Counted from the first letter of the stretch, positions 17,170 through 26,275 are shown. The stretch: DNA of 64,000 nucleotides from Paenibacillus sp. V4I7 (GCF_030817275.1 NZ_JAUSZD010000002.1:4960001-5024000), one strand, 5' to 3'. Translations and numbers: made by a program. The notes: generated by a model not told the origin, from the sequence alone.

Positions 17170-17280
17170 TCACTTTTGACATAAATGTTCAACAATCCAG
17201 TCCTTCCCAGCATCAACCAATCCAACATCCGCCGTCAAATCCTTAATTTGTGCACTCTGTGGCTTATTGATTGATTGCCA
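17170..17280 (-). pseudogene. Possible C-terminal gene fragment
   Basis: The minus strand reads SAQIKDLTADVGLVDAGKDW then IVEHLCQK and a stop. It has a protein-like composition but no usable start, since the upstream part of the frame is low-quality. Could be chance. Family unknown. Confidence 0.25.
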
Positions 17281-17285
17281 CCGTG

Positions 17286-17299
17286 TGAAAGCGCTAACT
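17286..17299. promoter_or_regulatory. cre-like site upstream of the pectate lyase gene
   Basis: TGAAAGCGCTAACT matches TGWNANCGNTNNCA except the last base and lies about 100 bp before the start codon. A LacI-family operator other than CcpA's is an alternative. Confidence 0.55.
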
Positions 17300-17397
17300 A
17301 TAATGAACATGTATTTACGAAAAATCCAAAAAAGGAGGCAGAACATGCGAGTCTTTACCCTCAAACTATCCATTACAGATTTTAGAGGAGGCAGTAA

Positions 17398-20300
17398 ATG
17401 AAGCGTTATCTGGCACTGATGTTATGTTTGTTTATGGCTTTATCGATTTACCCACCGTACGTGCCGGCCGCGCGGGCCGACAATTCCCTGCTCTCGGCCT
17501 TTCCGGGCGCGGAGGGCTTCGGTTATGCGACCACAGGTGGCCGCGGCGGAGAGGTTTATCATGTCACGAGCTACGAGCTTACTGGCCCAGGCACCTTACA
17601 TGATGCTCTCATGACGGCCAGCAATACACCGCGCACCATCATTTTTGACATTTCCGGGGAAATCACGATTCCCCAGATCGTGGTGAGGAACAAATCCCAC
17701 ATTACGATCGCAGGCCAGACGGCGCCGGGTAGCGGCGTAACCATCCGGGGAAACAACATCCGATTCATTGATTCGAGCGATATCGTCATCCGCTATATGC
17801 GCTTCCGCATGGGGAATTTAAGCTTTAACGACGATACGATGTATTTTGAAGACTGCCAGAATGTCATTATCGACCACTCCACTTTCTCCTGGGGGACGGA
17901 TGAAGTGCTTTCTATCAAGAGCAAAGATTACGACAATCCGCGCTCCAAAAATATTACTGTTCAATGGTCCATCATCTCCGAAGGACTTCTCACCCACTCG
18001 ATGGGCGGCTTGATCGAGATGAATACGATCACGATGCACCACAATCTTTATGCCCACAACAACGACCGGAATCCGAAAACGAAGGGCCAAATCGATTTCG
18101 TGAACAACATCGTTTACAACTGGGGCGGCTTTCCTTATGTGGCTGGCGGCGAATCCGGGACCAAGGGCTACGGGAATGTGGTTGGGAATTATTTTATCGC
18201 AGGCAAAAATTCGACGGATCCCGAGTATGCCGTCGTTCGCGGCAACGAGAACTATCAGGTGTATCTCAAAGACAACCGTATTGACAGCAACAAAAACGGC
18301 CTGCTCGACGGCACGGATGCCGGGACCGGCATCATCGAGAGGGAAAAACCAAGTGTCATCGTGCCAGAGCGTTTCGAATATCCTCTCGTTCATACCCAGG
18401 CTCCGGAAGAAGCGTATGAGCATATTCTGAATTACACCGGCTCGTCCCTTGTGCGGGATGCGGTCGATACGCGGGTCATTAACAGCGTAAGGAATCAGAC
18501 AGGCGTGATCATCGGAAACGAGAATGATATGGGCGGCTTCCCGCCGCTCGAGCAAGCCGCAGCACCTTCCGATCAGGACCGGGACGGCATGCCTGATGCG
18601 TGGGAGCTCGCGAACGGACTGAATCCCGCTGATCCGGAGGACCGGAACGGCGACGGTAACGGGAATGGCTATACGAATCTGGAAGAATATCTGAACGAGC
18701 TAGCGGCTCCCGGCTTCCCGGCTCATTACCCTAAGACGCCTCCGACATGGTCCGGACCTCCGTTTACTCCGCCGCCTGTAAAGCCTGAACCGGAGCCCGA
18801 GCCGGAGCCGGTGGCCAGCATCGATGGAGACATGGTCCGAAATGTCGTTATTAACGACAACAGCAGCAGCGGCAGTACCAATGCGGCGAACTGGTCGGTT
18901 CAGGACGATCTCCAGCAAGGAGACATCGTGTTCGGAGACCGGATGACCGGCAGTAAGGTTTACAAGTTCGAGTCTGTGCCGGAGCACTTGAAGGGCCAGG
19001 AATGGATCCGCACAGCCGTAGCCTCCAGAAGCGCGACGAACAGCGATTTGGTTTCCTTCTATTTAGCAGCAGATGCCGATGTGTATGTCGCTTACGATTC
19101 GAGGATTACGACGGAGCCCAATTGGCTGACCGCCAATTATGAGAATACGGGAGAGTCGATCGCAGACAGTCAGCCGGTGGCGTACAAGCTTTACAAAAAG
19201 CGTTACGCCGCAGGCTCCCATGTCGTCATGGGCTCGAACAATGACACGTCGAAATGTCCATATTTTGTGATCCTGAAGCTGGTGAATCCGGAAGCCGAAC
19301 CTCCTGCGGCTGCTCCTACCGATCTGACAGGCGAGCTAGCGGACAGCCCCGCCGTATTGCTGAATTGGTCGCCCGTGAGCGGAGCGGACGCTTATCTAAT
19401 CTACCGTTCCTCCTCCAAGGAACCATTGTATAAAGCAGTGGGCAGCACCAAAGGTGCAGCGTATGCAGACACAGCTGTGGAGAAAGGTGTCACATACCGC
19501 TATCAGGTATCAGCCTTGAACGCCGGAGGGGAATCTCCGCTATCCGGTGCGGTCGAGTTGTTCACCTTTGACGCTTCGCAGCCTGCGCCTTCCGCGCCGT
19601 CGGACTTAAGCGTAGCGGCGGCTAGAAGTCTTTCCGTCGAGCTGGAATGGGCGCCAGTGGCGGGTGCGATAAGCTACAACGTCTACAGAGCGACTGGACC
19701 AGAAGTCACTTACAGTAAAATAGGCACTTCTTCTGTCGCCATCTATACCGATAAGGCGGTGAATCCTTCCACTTCCTATTCTTACAAAGTGACGGCGACG
19801 GGAATCGGCGGCGAATCCTCAGCGTCCGGCAGCGTGGCAGCGACGACGAAGGCGCCGGTGATCCTGCCCGTGGTGCCTGCAGGCCTGATGGCCGGTGAGG
19901 TTTCGACTTCTTCTGTTGCAATCAAATGGAATCCGGCAGCTGGAGCGGAAAACTACAACATTTACAGAAAAGCGGATGGCGAGGAGTCTTTTGTCAAAAT
20001 AGACAGCGTCACCTCGACCTCCTACGTCGATGACAGCATCAGTGTGAGCAATACGAGCTACCGCTACAAAATATCAGCCGTAAACGAAATGGGCGAAACG
20101 GCGCTGACGGATGAGCTGCGGGTCTCCATGCCCGTGCCCGCCGCGCCGTCCGACCTTACGGTCGGACTGGTGGGAGAAACGTTTGTCGGACTCATCTGGA
20201 CCTCCCACGGCGGGGAAACCCAGGTCAATGTGTACAGGGAAGCGAACGGTGTAGTCGAAAACCTGGGGTACGCCAAGGTCCAAACGTATTACGACCGCAC

Positions 20301-20658
20301 GGCCGAGCCTGGCGTCGAATACACCTATTACATCAAGGCCCAGAACGCCGCCGGAGAATCCAAGGCATCCAATAGCATTACAGTCACACCGGGGCTAATG
20401 ACTGTTTTGGAGAACTATACAGATCAGTTTAAGGCAACCAGTGATTTAACAGGTCCTCTCGCTTCTCAGCTGACCAACAGCCTGAAGCAAGTAAAGCATC
20501 ATTTTGACACGGGCGCGAATAATCAGGCGATTAAGTTTTTGGAAAAATACCTGGAAGAGCTCGGCAAAGAGAACATGCAGAAGCATATTTCTACCGAGGC
20601 AAAATTCACTTTGAGCCATTATGCCGAATTGTTCTTGAATCGGTTGGAACAGACGTAA
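17398..20658 (+). CDS. Secreted multidomain pectate lyase (PL1) with FN3 repeats and FIMAH domain
   Basis: 1086 residues, secreted (signal peptide 1-28, ending about PAARA). About 30-370 is a pectate-lyase parallel beta-helix: FPGAEGFGYATTGGRGGEVY, TIIFDISGEI, IAGQTAPGSGVTIRGNNIRF, DCQNVIIDHSTFSWGTDE, and HHNLYAHNNDRNPK. By family it cleaves polygalacturonan by Ca-dependent elimination. About 390-435 is a calcium-binding thrombospondin-3-like run (DQDRDGMPDAWELANGLNP). A Pro/Glu linker follows, then a beta-rich, probably carbohydrate-binding region (480-640), four fibronectin type III domains (about 645-1000) and a C-terminal FIMAH domain (1004-1086), a module often found at the ends of Paenibacillus secreted proteins. 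AGGAGG ribosome site. GC-richer than its flanks. Confidence 0.9.
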   Translation: MKRYLALMLCLFMALSIYPPYVPAARADNSLLSAFPGAEGFGYATTGGRGGEVYHVTSYELTGPGTLHDALMTASNTPRTIIFDISGEITIPQIVVRNKSHITIAGQTAPGSGVTIRGNNIRFIDSSDIVIRYMRFRMGNLSFNDDTMYFEDCQNVIIDHSTFSWGTDEVLSIKSKDYDNPRSKNITVQWSIISEGLLTHSMGGLIEMNTITMHHNLYAHNNDRNPKTKGQIDFVNNIVYNWGGFPYVAGGESGTKGYGNVVGNYFIAGKNSTDPEYAVVRGNENYQVYLKDNRIDSNKNGLLDGTDAGTGIIEREKPSVIVPERFEYPLVHTQAPEEAYEHILNYTGSSLVRDAVDTRVINSVRNQTGVIIGNENDMGGFPPLEQAAAPSDQDRDGMPDAWELANGLNPADPEDRNGDGNGNGYTNLEEYLNELAAPGFPAHYPKTPPTWSGPPFTPPPVKPEPEPEPEPVASIDGDMVRNVVINDNSSSGSTNAANWSVQDDLQQGDIVFGDRMTGSKVYKFESVPEHLKGQEWIRTAVASRSATNSDLVSFYLAADADVYVAYDSRITTEPNWLTANYENTGESIADSQPVAYKLYKKRYAAGSHVVMGSNNDTSKCPYFVILKLVNPEAEPPAAAPTDLTGELADSPAVLLNWSPVSGADAYLIYRSSSKEPLYKAVGSTKGAAYADTAVEKGVTYRYQVSALNAGGESPLSGAVELFTFDASQPAPSAPSDLSVAAARSLSVELEWAPVAGAISYNVYRATGPEVTYSKIGTSSVAIYTDKAVNPSTSYSYKVTATGIGGESSASGSVAATTKAPVILPVVPAGLMAGEVSTSSVAIKWNPAAGAENYNIYRKADGEESFVKIDSVTSTSYVDDSISVSNTSYRYKISAVNEMGETALTDELRVSMPVPAAPSDLTVGLVGETFVGLIWTSHGGETQVNVYREANGVVENLGYAKVQTYYDRTAEPGVEYTYYIKAQNAAGESKASNSITVTPGLMTVLENYTDQFKATSDLTGPLASQLTNSLKQVKHHFDTGANNQAIKFLEKYLEELGKENMQKHISTEAKFTLSHYAELFLNRLEQT

Positions 20659-20823
20659 GGGGTTTAAGCCGTCCAATGGTGGCTAAGCCCTGCAGCGCGA
20701 TATAAGTGGTATTGTTAAGCAAACCAAGAGGGCGGCCTCTTCAAACAACAAATAGGCAATAGAATATGAGATAAAGTTCTTGTCAAAATAATTTCTTATC
20801 AGTTCGCTGCACTTCTTTAAACC

Positions 20824-20868
20824 AAAAAAGGAGACAGTTGCCGGCTGCGGCGAACTGTCCCCTTTTTT
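20824..20868 (+). terminator. Terminator-like hairpin with dispersed-repeat tail, copy D
   Basis: AAAAAAGGAGACAGTT pairs with AACTGTCCCCTTTTTT. It is followed by AAACTAACATCTTCCGTCCCTCGG, a diverged member of the CTAACGTTCTCCGT repeat family; the same CCGTCCCTCGGTT follows the hairpin at 43531. Could terminate the lyase transcript. Confidence 0.6.
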
Positions 20869-21007
20869 AAACTAACATCTTCCGTCCCTCGGTTTTGTCA
20901 TAAATAAATCCGATTTTACCTTGTTCGACTCTCATCATATAATCATCATATTTAAACATACTGATTACTTGCCTTAACTCGTCTAGTACTTTTGGGCTTT
21001 CATTGAT
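20867..21007 (-). pseudogene. Small gene fragment (46 codons, no start)
   Basis: The minus strand reads ESPKVLDELRQVISMFKYDD then YMMRVEQGKIGFIYDKTEGR and KMLV, stop. The composition is convincingly protein-like, but a stop precedes it and no ATG/GTG/TTG starts the block. The C-terminal codons coincide with the dispersed repeat core. Likely a truncated gene; family unknown. Confidence 0.35.
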
Positions 21008-21036
21008 TATTTAATTACTGCTGCTAGTTAAAGCAA

Positions 21037-21785
21037 TCACTTCGCTGGAGGAATACTTTGCGGATTATTAAACACATTCTTAGGGTCATACTTAGCCTTT
21101 ACTCTCCGTAATCTTTCATAGTTTTTGCCATAGTAAACAGCCGGAGTTTTTAATCCCTTGGTCTGGTACGTTAATATAGGAACCTACAATATTCGGCTGT
21201 ATCTTCCGGCGTGTTTCCCGAGCTAAGGCAATGTTTTTAGCGGCATTTGATTGTTTAACCCATGAGCTATTCCATTCAACATAGTAATCCGCATTCCGCC
21301 AATAAAACGCGGTAGCTCTAGGTGAGACGCGGCTCACAGCACCGCCCCAGTTGAGGAAAATAGAACCCCGCAGGTGTATTCCCCTCTGCCTTTTCTAAAA
21401 ACTCGCGCATAGCTTTAAACGCTTTGTCCGGGAAAGGGCGCCTGCCGAAACCGCTGGAGAATTGATTGCTGAACTTTTGGGTAAGTACTGGATCGGGAGC
21501 TAGCATAAATTTCACGACTTTCGTGTAGGGAAGCAATCGAATATCTTTTGTAGGAGTACCGACGCTCGTAATAGGTTCTAATAGGCGGAGAGCCTCCTTT
21601 TTAGACCCAAGATACAGCTCTAACATGCTAACATTGCCGCCTTTTTTCGGTCCAATAGATAACTCGCTGCCCAGTTTGGTACTTACAAAAGGAGCCCATC
21701 GTTGCCATACTTTGACTACCTCTTCAAACTGATTCCATGGCCAAATAATTCGAAATACAGTAGCATTTTGCGGAGCGCGCCGCAC
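21037..21785 (-). pseudogene. FAD-linked (BBE-type) oxidoreductase, 5'-truncated and frameshifted
   Basis: Three minus-strand pieces in different frames form the C-terminal half of a berberine-bridge/FAD-binding oxidoreductase: ATVFRIIWPWNQFEEVVKVW, LDLY-like LELYLGSKKEALRLL, then SRVSPRATAFYWRNADYYVE, and the terminal YYGKNYERLRRVKAKYDPKN-VFNNPQSIPP, which is the BBE domain signature. The FAD-binding N-terminal half is missing and frameshifts fall near 21340 and 21140. Nonfunctional. Confidence 0.75.
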
Positions 21786-22145
21786 TATAAATTCTTATAT
21801 GTAGGTTATATATTCTGGGATGCTCGAAAAACCTTCATTAGTGAAATCTAATCCCGTGCCTACTGATCATTGAAAAGTTCGACGAGTTTCTATGCGCGGT
21901 TGTGGTTGATATAGTCATAGTCATGTAGGACAGCAAGATGGTATTCAGGTCCAAGGTCTGTTCGGAAGTTGAGGGTTATATTGCGCAAATTACTACATTT
22001 ATACCGATGCCTACACCGATGTATAAGTCGGAGTGGGCATCGGTATATTTATGTTCTTTATACGCAGAAACTTCTCCACGACTTACTCCTTCAGCGAAAG
22101 TGTATACTATGTTTTCAAACAAAGTATTTTATTTAAAACACTACC
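21786..22145. other. Intergenic region upstream of the padR-type operon
   Basis: No gene supported. It contains the long hairpin at 22001-22046. Confidence 0.4.
22001..22046. promoter_or_regulatory. Long hairpin upstream of the padR-type operon
   Basis: ATACCGATGCC and GGCATCGGTAT are perfect 11-bp inverted repeats; CCGA/TCGG pair inside. No T run follows on the plus strand, so it is not an obvious terminator; a regulatory or structural site 150-190 bp before the gene is possible. Confidence 0.35.
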
Positions 22146-22174
22146 TTGACAGACACAGTAGTATGTCGTATTAT
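22146..22174 (+). promoter_or_regulatory. SigA-type promoter of the padR-type operon
   Basis: TTGACA (22146-22151), 17-nt spacer, TATTAT (22169-22174), 20 nt before the ATG. The short leader places any PadR operator on or next to the promoter; GTAGTATGTCGTATTAT overlaps the -10. Confidence 0.7.
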
Positions 22175-22194
22175 AAAAACACGGAGGTGATGAA

Positions 22195-22524
22195 ATGAGC
22201 GAGAACAAAATTACATCCGACTTGCTTCGCGGACATACCGATACGATGATTTTACGTCTGTTATCCGAAGCTGACCGCTACGGGTACGAAATTGTCAAAC
22301 TGATCGCCGAGCGCTCGGGCGGCGAGTATGAATTAAAGGAAGCCACGATGTACTCCAGCGTCCGGCGGCTTGAAACAGACGGCGATATCGAGTGGTATTG
22401 GGGCGATGAATCTCAGGGCGGACGGCGCAAGTATTTTAGGATTACCGAAAAAGGCATCGGTACTTACGCCCGCAACAAAAGCAATTGGGAGTATTCGAAG
22501 CGTGTGTTAGAAAATTTATTATAA
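22195..22524 (+). CDS. PadR-family transcriptional regulator
   Basis: 109 residues with the compact winged-helix form of PadR repressors (s2-type): LLRGHTDTMILRLLSEADRY, GYEIVKLIAERSGGEYELKE, ATMYSSVRRLETDGDIEWYW, GGRRKYFRITEKGI, and a short C-terminal dimer helix. In Bacillota such proteins commonly repress an adjacent ABC exporter and respond to its substrate. It is the first gene of a four-gene plus-strand unit followed by a HAAS/pentapeptide protein, ATPase and permease, with gaps of 15 bp or less. GGAGGTGA lies 6 nt before the ATG and there is a clear promoter just upstream. Confidence 0.92.
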   Translation: MSENKITSDLLRGHTDTMILRLLSEADRYGYEIVKLIAERSGGEYELKEATMYSSVRRLETDGDIEWYWGDESQGGRRKYFRITEKGIGTYARNKSNWEYSKRVLENLL

Positions 22525-22539
22525 AGGAGATTGGATGAG

Positions 22540-23406
22540 ATGAATCCGAAATTGACGAACTATTTGAACGGCGTTTTCACGCCATATGACGGGGTAAAAA
22601 GCGTCACCGAATTAAAGGCGGACCTGCACTCGGATTTGCAGGAGCGATATCGTGAACTGACAGCCGAGGGCAAAGACGATGAAACAGCGTTTAAGATGAC
22701 CATTGAGAGCATCGGCGACATCGAACAAACGATCTTGGAGGTCGCCAACCTCTCCCGCTCGCTAGAACGGCAAGTAGTGACAAACTTTAGCGCAAGCAAC
22801 TTGCCAATGAGCGACTTTGCGGGCGTTATTGCGCATAAAGGAAATTTTACATCGAGCGCTTTACGCGGTTCCGACTTTGCTGGCGCAGACTTGACCGGCA
22901 GTTCGTTTAAGGCCAGCGACGCACGTGAAGCCAATTTTGACGGCGCGAATCTGACTGACTGTACCCTATCCGCCCTAGACCTTTCGGATGCGAGCTTCAA
23001 TGAATCGATCCTTATACGTACCAACTTCAGCACTTCGGGGCTGGACGGAGCAAAATTCACAGGCGTAAAACTGACCGACGTCACGCTAACCAAGATCGAC
23101 CTTAGAAAAACAATCTTTGAAGGTTGTATCTTTGACGGCGTGGTCTTCAAAGATTCCGACCTGAGCGGGCTGCGTCTAGACGGGCAAACCTTTATCGGCG
23201 TTAAGTTTGACAAGTCGGCATTAAAAGAAGTTTCGTTTAGAGGCGCTACACTCAAGAATGTGTCTTTTCAGGCATTCTTTTCGTTGACCAATAAGTATTA
23301 CCGTGGCATCAAAACCATCTGCTTTGACGGAGCGATGATGGATAAGTTGACATATGCCTCTCTTAAGGGCATGGGGGCCGATTTGTCTAAGGTTACTGTT
23401 CGATAA
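22540..23406 (+). CDS. Pentapeptide-repeat protein with N-terminal HAAS-like domain
   Basis: 288 residues. About 1-75 resembles the alpha-helical HAAS/permease-prefix domain that often follows PadR genes (LTNYLNGVFTPYDGVKSVTE, then LHSDLQERYRELTAEGKDDE, FKMTIESIGDIEQTI). Residues about 85-255 are A(D/N)Lxx-type pentapeptide repeats (LRGSDFAGADLTGSSF, REANFDGANLTDCTLSALDL), which fold as a right-handed quadrilateral helix. No membrane segment, so it is probably cytosolic. ATG at 22540 is chosen because GGAGA lies 9 nt upstream; the in-frame TTG at 22531 sits on the ribosome site. Qnr/McbG-like proteins of this fold mimic DNA and protect gyrase. Together with an exporter this could be a two-layer resistance unit, but that is inference. 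Confidence 0.85.
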   Translation: MNPKLTNYLNGVFTPYDGVKSVTELKADLHSDLQERYRELTAEGKDDETAFKMTIESIGDIEQTILEVANLSRSLERQVVTNFSASNLPMSDFAGVIAHKGNFTSSALRGSDFAGADLTGSSFKASDAREANFDGANLTDCTLSALDLSDASFNESILIRTNFSTSGLDGAKFTGVKLTDVTLTKIDLRKTIFEGCIFDGVVFKDSDLSGLRLDGQTFIGVKFDKSALKEVSFRGATLKNVSFQAFFSLTNKYYRGIKTICFDGAMMDKLTYASLKGMGADLSKVTVR

Positions 23407-23420
23407 GGAGGGGGAAGATT

Positions 23421-24182
23421 ATGCAAAACAAATCAATTAAAGTGATTGGGCTGCAAAAATCCTACAAGCAACATCAAGTCTTAAAAGGCGTGGATTTTGA
23501 GGTTGAAAAAGGTAGTATTTTCGCCCTACTTGGCTCCAACGGAGCGGGCAAGACAACGGTTGTCAAAATCCTCACCACACTGCTAAAACAAGACGGCGGA
23601 AGCGCCACCGTAAACGGATTCGATGTTGCTTCAAAACCCGAGAATGTGCGGCAGGCGATCAGTCTGACCGGGCAATTTGCCGCCGTGGACGAAATTTTGA
23701 CCGGACGGGAAAATCTTATCATGATTGCCAAGCTTCGATACCTCAAAAATCCGCGTCAGGTTGCGGATGACTTGCTTAAACGATTCGGCTTGACAGACGC
23801 CGCCGACCGCAGGGCGTCTACTTACTCGGGTGGTATGCGCCGCAGGCTCGACATCGCCTTGAGCCTTGTGGGAAAACCACAGATCATTTTCCTCGACGAG
23901 CCAACCACTGGACTTGATCCCGAGTCGCGTATCGAGGTTTGGAAGATTGTCAAGGAGCTTGCCGACGGTGGCACGACGGTACTCCTGACCACTCAGTATT
24001 TGGAAGAAGCTGAGCAGCTTGCCGACCGAATTGCCATTTTGCACGAGGGTAGAATTATTGCTAACGGCACGCTTTCGGATCTAAAAAAGCTGTTCCCATC
24101 CACGAAGGTTGAGTATGTTGAAAAACAGCCGACATTAGAGGAGATATTCCTCGCAATCGTCGGCAAAAAGGAGGGAAAATAA
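23421..24182 (+). CDS. ABC transporter ATP-binding protein (DrrA-like)
   Basis: 253 residues with one complete nucleotide-binding domain: Walker A GSNGAGKTT near 37, Q loop SLTGQFAAVDE, signature YSGGMRRRLDIALSL, Walker B IIFLDEPTTGLDP, and switch His replaced by Gln in TTQYLEEAEQL, a substitution common in DrrA-type drug/lipid exporters. A short C-terminal regulatory tail follows (YVEKQPTLEEIFLAIVG). It powers the permease encoded directly downstream (stop and start are adjacent). Member of the PadR-controlled operon. The substrate is unknown; small toxic compounds are typical for the family. Confidence 0.93.
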   Translation: MQNKSIKVIGLQKSYKQHQVLKGVDFEVEKGSIFALLGSNGAGKTTVVKILTTLLKQDGGSATVNGFDVASKPENVRQAISLTGQFAAVDEILTGRENLIMIAKLRYLKNPRQVADDLLKRFGLTDAADRRASTYSGGMRRRLDIALSLVGKPQIIFLDEPTTGLDPESRIEVWKIVKELADGGTTVLLTTQYLEEAEQLADRIAILHEGRIIANGTLSDLKKLFPSTKVEYVEKQPTLEEIFLAIVGKKEGK

Positions 24183-24950
24183 ATGGAGACGGTAAAGAAA
24201 CATTTCTTCAGCGATCTGGGCGTTATGCTAGGACGTTCCATGCGCCATATTTCCCGCAGTATGGACACCATCGTCACGGTCACCATTATGCCGATCATGA
24301 TGATGTTGCTGTTCGTCTATGTGTTCGGCGGTGCAATTCAAACCGGAACGGATAACTATGTGAATTACCTGTTACCTGGTATACTACTAATTGCTATTGC
24401 TAGCGGTATATCCTACACGGCTTTCCGCCTGTTTACTGATGTGCAACGGGGCATATTCGAGCGGTTTCACTCCATGCCGATTTCACGTTCCACCTTACTT
24501 TGGGGGCATGTGCTGACCTCGCTGGTATCCAACGCCATATCGGTTCTCGTCATCATTCTCGTAGCGTTGATTATGGGTTTTCGTTCGTCCGCGGGGATAC
24601 TGTCATGGCTTGCAGTAGCCAGCATACTCGCGCTGTTTACATTGGCATTAACTTGGGTCGCGGCAATTGCCGGACTGTCCGCAAAGTCGGTGGACGGGGC
24701 AAGCGCCTTTTCCTACCCGATTATCTTCCTGCCGTTTATCAGCTCGGCGTTTGTGCCTACCGAGTCGATGCCTTCGGTCGTTCGAGCCTTTGCCGAAAAC
24801 CAGCCGGTGACCTCGATAGTGGAAGCCATCCGTGCGCTACTGTCAGATCAGCCGGTGGGTAATGATATATGGGTCGCTCTTGCGTGGTGCGTCGGGATTT
24901 TGTTCATAGCATATTTCTTTGCAATGAGGGTGTACAAAAAACGAGTGTGA
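24183..24950 (+). CDS. ABC-2 type exporter permease (DrrB-like)
   Basis: 255 residues with six membrane spans of the ABC2_membrane fold: an amphipathic N-terminal helix, first span near 40-60 (IMPIMMMLLFVYVFGGAIQT), the cytoplasmic coupling region FERFHSMPISRSTLLWGH, a conserved FLPFISSAFVPTESMP loop, and a last span near 225-245. Starts one base after the ATPase stop, with AGGAGG within the ATPase 3' end; translational coupling is likely. Forms the exporter with the preceding ATPase. A lysine-rich end (VYKKRV) lies in the cytoplasm. Confidence 0.92.
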   Translation: METVKKHFFSDLGVMLGRSMRHISRSMDTIVTVTIMPIMMMLLFVYVFGGAIQTGTDNYVNYLLPGILLIAIASGISYTAFRLFTDVQRGIFERFHSMPISRSTLLWGHVLTSLVSNAISVLVIILVALIMGFRSSAGILSWLAVASILALFTLALTWVAAIAGLSAKSVDGASAFSYPIIFLPFISSAFVPTESMPSVVRAFAENQPVTSIVEAIRALLSDQPVGNDIWVALAWCVGILFIAYFFAMRVYKKRV

Positions 24951-25077
24951 AAAAAAAGACAGCTTTTTCTGAATTGATCAAAAGAGAAGACAGTCCTGAA
25001 GAATTAATTCTATAACTATATAAGGGCACAACTGATTTGCAGTGTAAAAGTACGAATGTCGTTATAATCATTTATAC

Positions 25078-25390
25078 TGGACTTACATCAAGAGGGTATT
25101 TATCCGAGTTATCGGGCTGTGGTCGCTCATGTTAAAAAAATGTCATATAGCATCGATTTGACGCGCAAATTCCAACGGAATCCGACTAAATAAATCGTGA
25201 AGAACTTATTACGATGATTCTCAAATAATACCCCGGCGCAGCCCCAAGTGCCCTAGCTGTAAAGAAACGGCTGCCTCAGGTAGAACGTATCTGCTCGCGC
25301 TGTGGCAATGTGGATCTAAGGAAAGGGTCTACGTGTGAATTCTACAGATGCAGTGCATTTCCTAAGTGCCGAAATATCAGATCAGCTTAA
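25078..25390 (+). pseudogene. Unidentified decayed gene, C-terminal pieces
   Basis: Two plus-strand pieces: LDLHQEGIYPSYRAVVAHVK ending at a TAA at 25191, and VERICSRCGNVDLRKGSTCE then FYRCSAFPKCRNIRSA ending at 25390. The second holds a Cys-rich putative zinc ribbon. Another frame between them (SPKCPSCKET) also encodes Cys pairs, as if a CPSC...CSRC zinc-binding tail was split by a frameshift. The family is not certain; mobile-element proteins often end like this. A terminator follows at once. Confidence 0.4.
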
Positions 25391-25412
25391 AGCACCCAAG
25401 TGGTGCTTTTTA
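25389..25412 (+). terminator. Terminator of the decayed Cys-rich gene
   Basis: AAAGCACC/GGTGCTTT perfect 8-bp stem, 5-nt loop, then TTTA. Confidence 0.65.
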
Positions 25413-25480
25413 TTATGCCTTACGACTCATTTTTGCAGTCTCCTTCTTCATACGGCAGGAGCTATCCACTCTTAAGATAT

Positions 25481-25530
25481 GATGTCAGCAGCCTTCTCCT
25501 GATGTTTATTGAGCTATCGTTCTCCGTCAA
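25481..25530. repeat. Dispersed element, copy E
   Basis: TCAGCAGCCTTCTCCTGATGTTTATTGAGCTATCGTTCTCCGTCAA parallels copy A (GGCAGCCTTCTCCCTTATGTTTATTGAACTAACGTTTCCGTTAG) over about 45 bases, 19 kb away. Confidence 0.6.
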
Positions 25531-25744
25531 CTCAAAATGTCGATGTATTCTTCAAATTTCTTTAATTCATCAAGTGCGTCCTGTACTATATCTTCTATAT
25601 GTTAACAGCAGCTCTAAAAGTAAATGATTGAAATAAATCCTGCCCTATACGCTATGTGGGTCTTTTATACATTAACTTTGAATAAATTTAATATCATAGG
25701 CAAGAATGCATAACAACAATATATTGAAGTAAGGTGGAGTTAAA

Positions 25745-26275
25745 TTGAAAGATAAGAAGCGCGAAGATGCTTGGAATGATAACCATGACGCAACTCTAGC
25801 TGAGACCGTGATAAACCATATTAAAACTGGAAGTACTCAGTTATTAGCATTTGAAGAAACTGGAAGAAAAATAAGTCGAACCCCTGCAGCTTGTGGTTTT
25901 CGTTGGAATAAAGAAATACGAAAAAAGTATGAAAACGAAATTTTAGTAGCAAAAGCATATAGGAGTAAACAAAAAGCACAGAAAAGAGAAGTATTTGTTA
26001 CTGTATCTAGTTCAGCAACATCTGATAACCCCTCGCAGCAATATGATGATCCATTCAGACAAATTATCAATATAGTAAAAGATCAAGCACATATATTTGA
26101 ACAATTATTGCAAGAGAATACAAAACTTAAGAGTGAAATAATTGAATTGAAATCTAAAACGAAAACTTCTGATACAGCAAAAACTAATGATCAATTTGGA
26201 GCAGATGATATTCAAACCTTTCTCAATATCATGAACAGAGCTAGGAATTTAACTTCAGTAAATTTAAATGTATAA
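25745..26275 (+). CDS. RsfA-family prespore transcription factor
   Basis: 176 residues. The N-terminal Myb/SANT-like domain reads REDAWNDNHDATLAETVINH, IKTGSTQLLAFEETGRKISR and TPAACGFRWNKEIRKKYEN, the diagnostic RsfA block. C-terminal half: a Gln/Ser-rich linker and a coiled coil (QLLQENTKLKSEIIELK) for oligomerisation. RsfA proteins tune sigma-F/sigma-G dependent genes in the forespore. TTG start with GGTGGAG upstream. The next gene is an alpha/beta SASP 53 bp downstream, a typical forespore product, so regulator and spore-protein gene sit together. AT-rich. The role is known for the family; the specific targets here are not. Confidence 0.88.
   Translation: MKDKKREDAWNDNHDATLAETVINHIKTGSTQLLAFEETGRKISRTPAACGFRWNKEIRKKYENEILVAKAYRSKQKAQKREVFVTVSSSATSDNPSQQYDDPFRQIINIVKDQAHIFEQLLQENTKLKSEIIELKSKTKTSDTAKTNDQFGADDIQTFLNIMNRARNLTSVNLNV

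Noticed and set aside
17818..18555. A 245-codon minus-strand frame inside the pectate lyase gene
   Set aside because: Antisense to a clear PL1 domain and without initiation signals; the opposite-strand frame follows from codon composition.
18601..18830. Repeat-like DNA (GACGGTAACGGGAATGG and CCGGAGCCCGAGCCGGAG) as a possible tandem repeat element or CRISPR
   Set aside because: These encode the calcium-binding Asp/Asn run and the Pro-Glu linker of the pectate lyase; there are no regular spacers. No CRISPR array is present in the window.
22001..22046. Long hairpin as a riboswitch or T-box
   Set aside because: No T-box sequence, no conserved aptamer motif and the SigA-type promoter of the operon lies downstream of it, so it is not in the mRNA leader.
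22560..23255. A 231-codon minus-strand frame opposite the pentapeptide-repeat gene
   Set aside because: Caused by the periodic A(D/N)LxG repeat coding; no start context and wrong strand for the operon.
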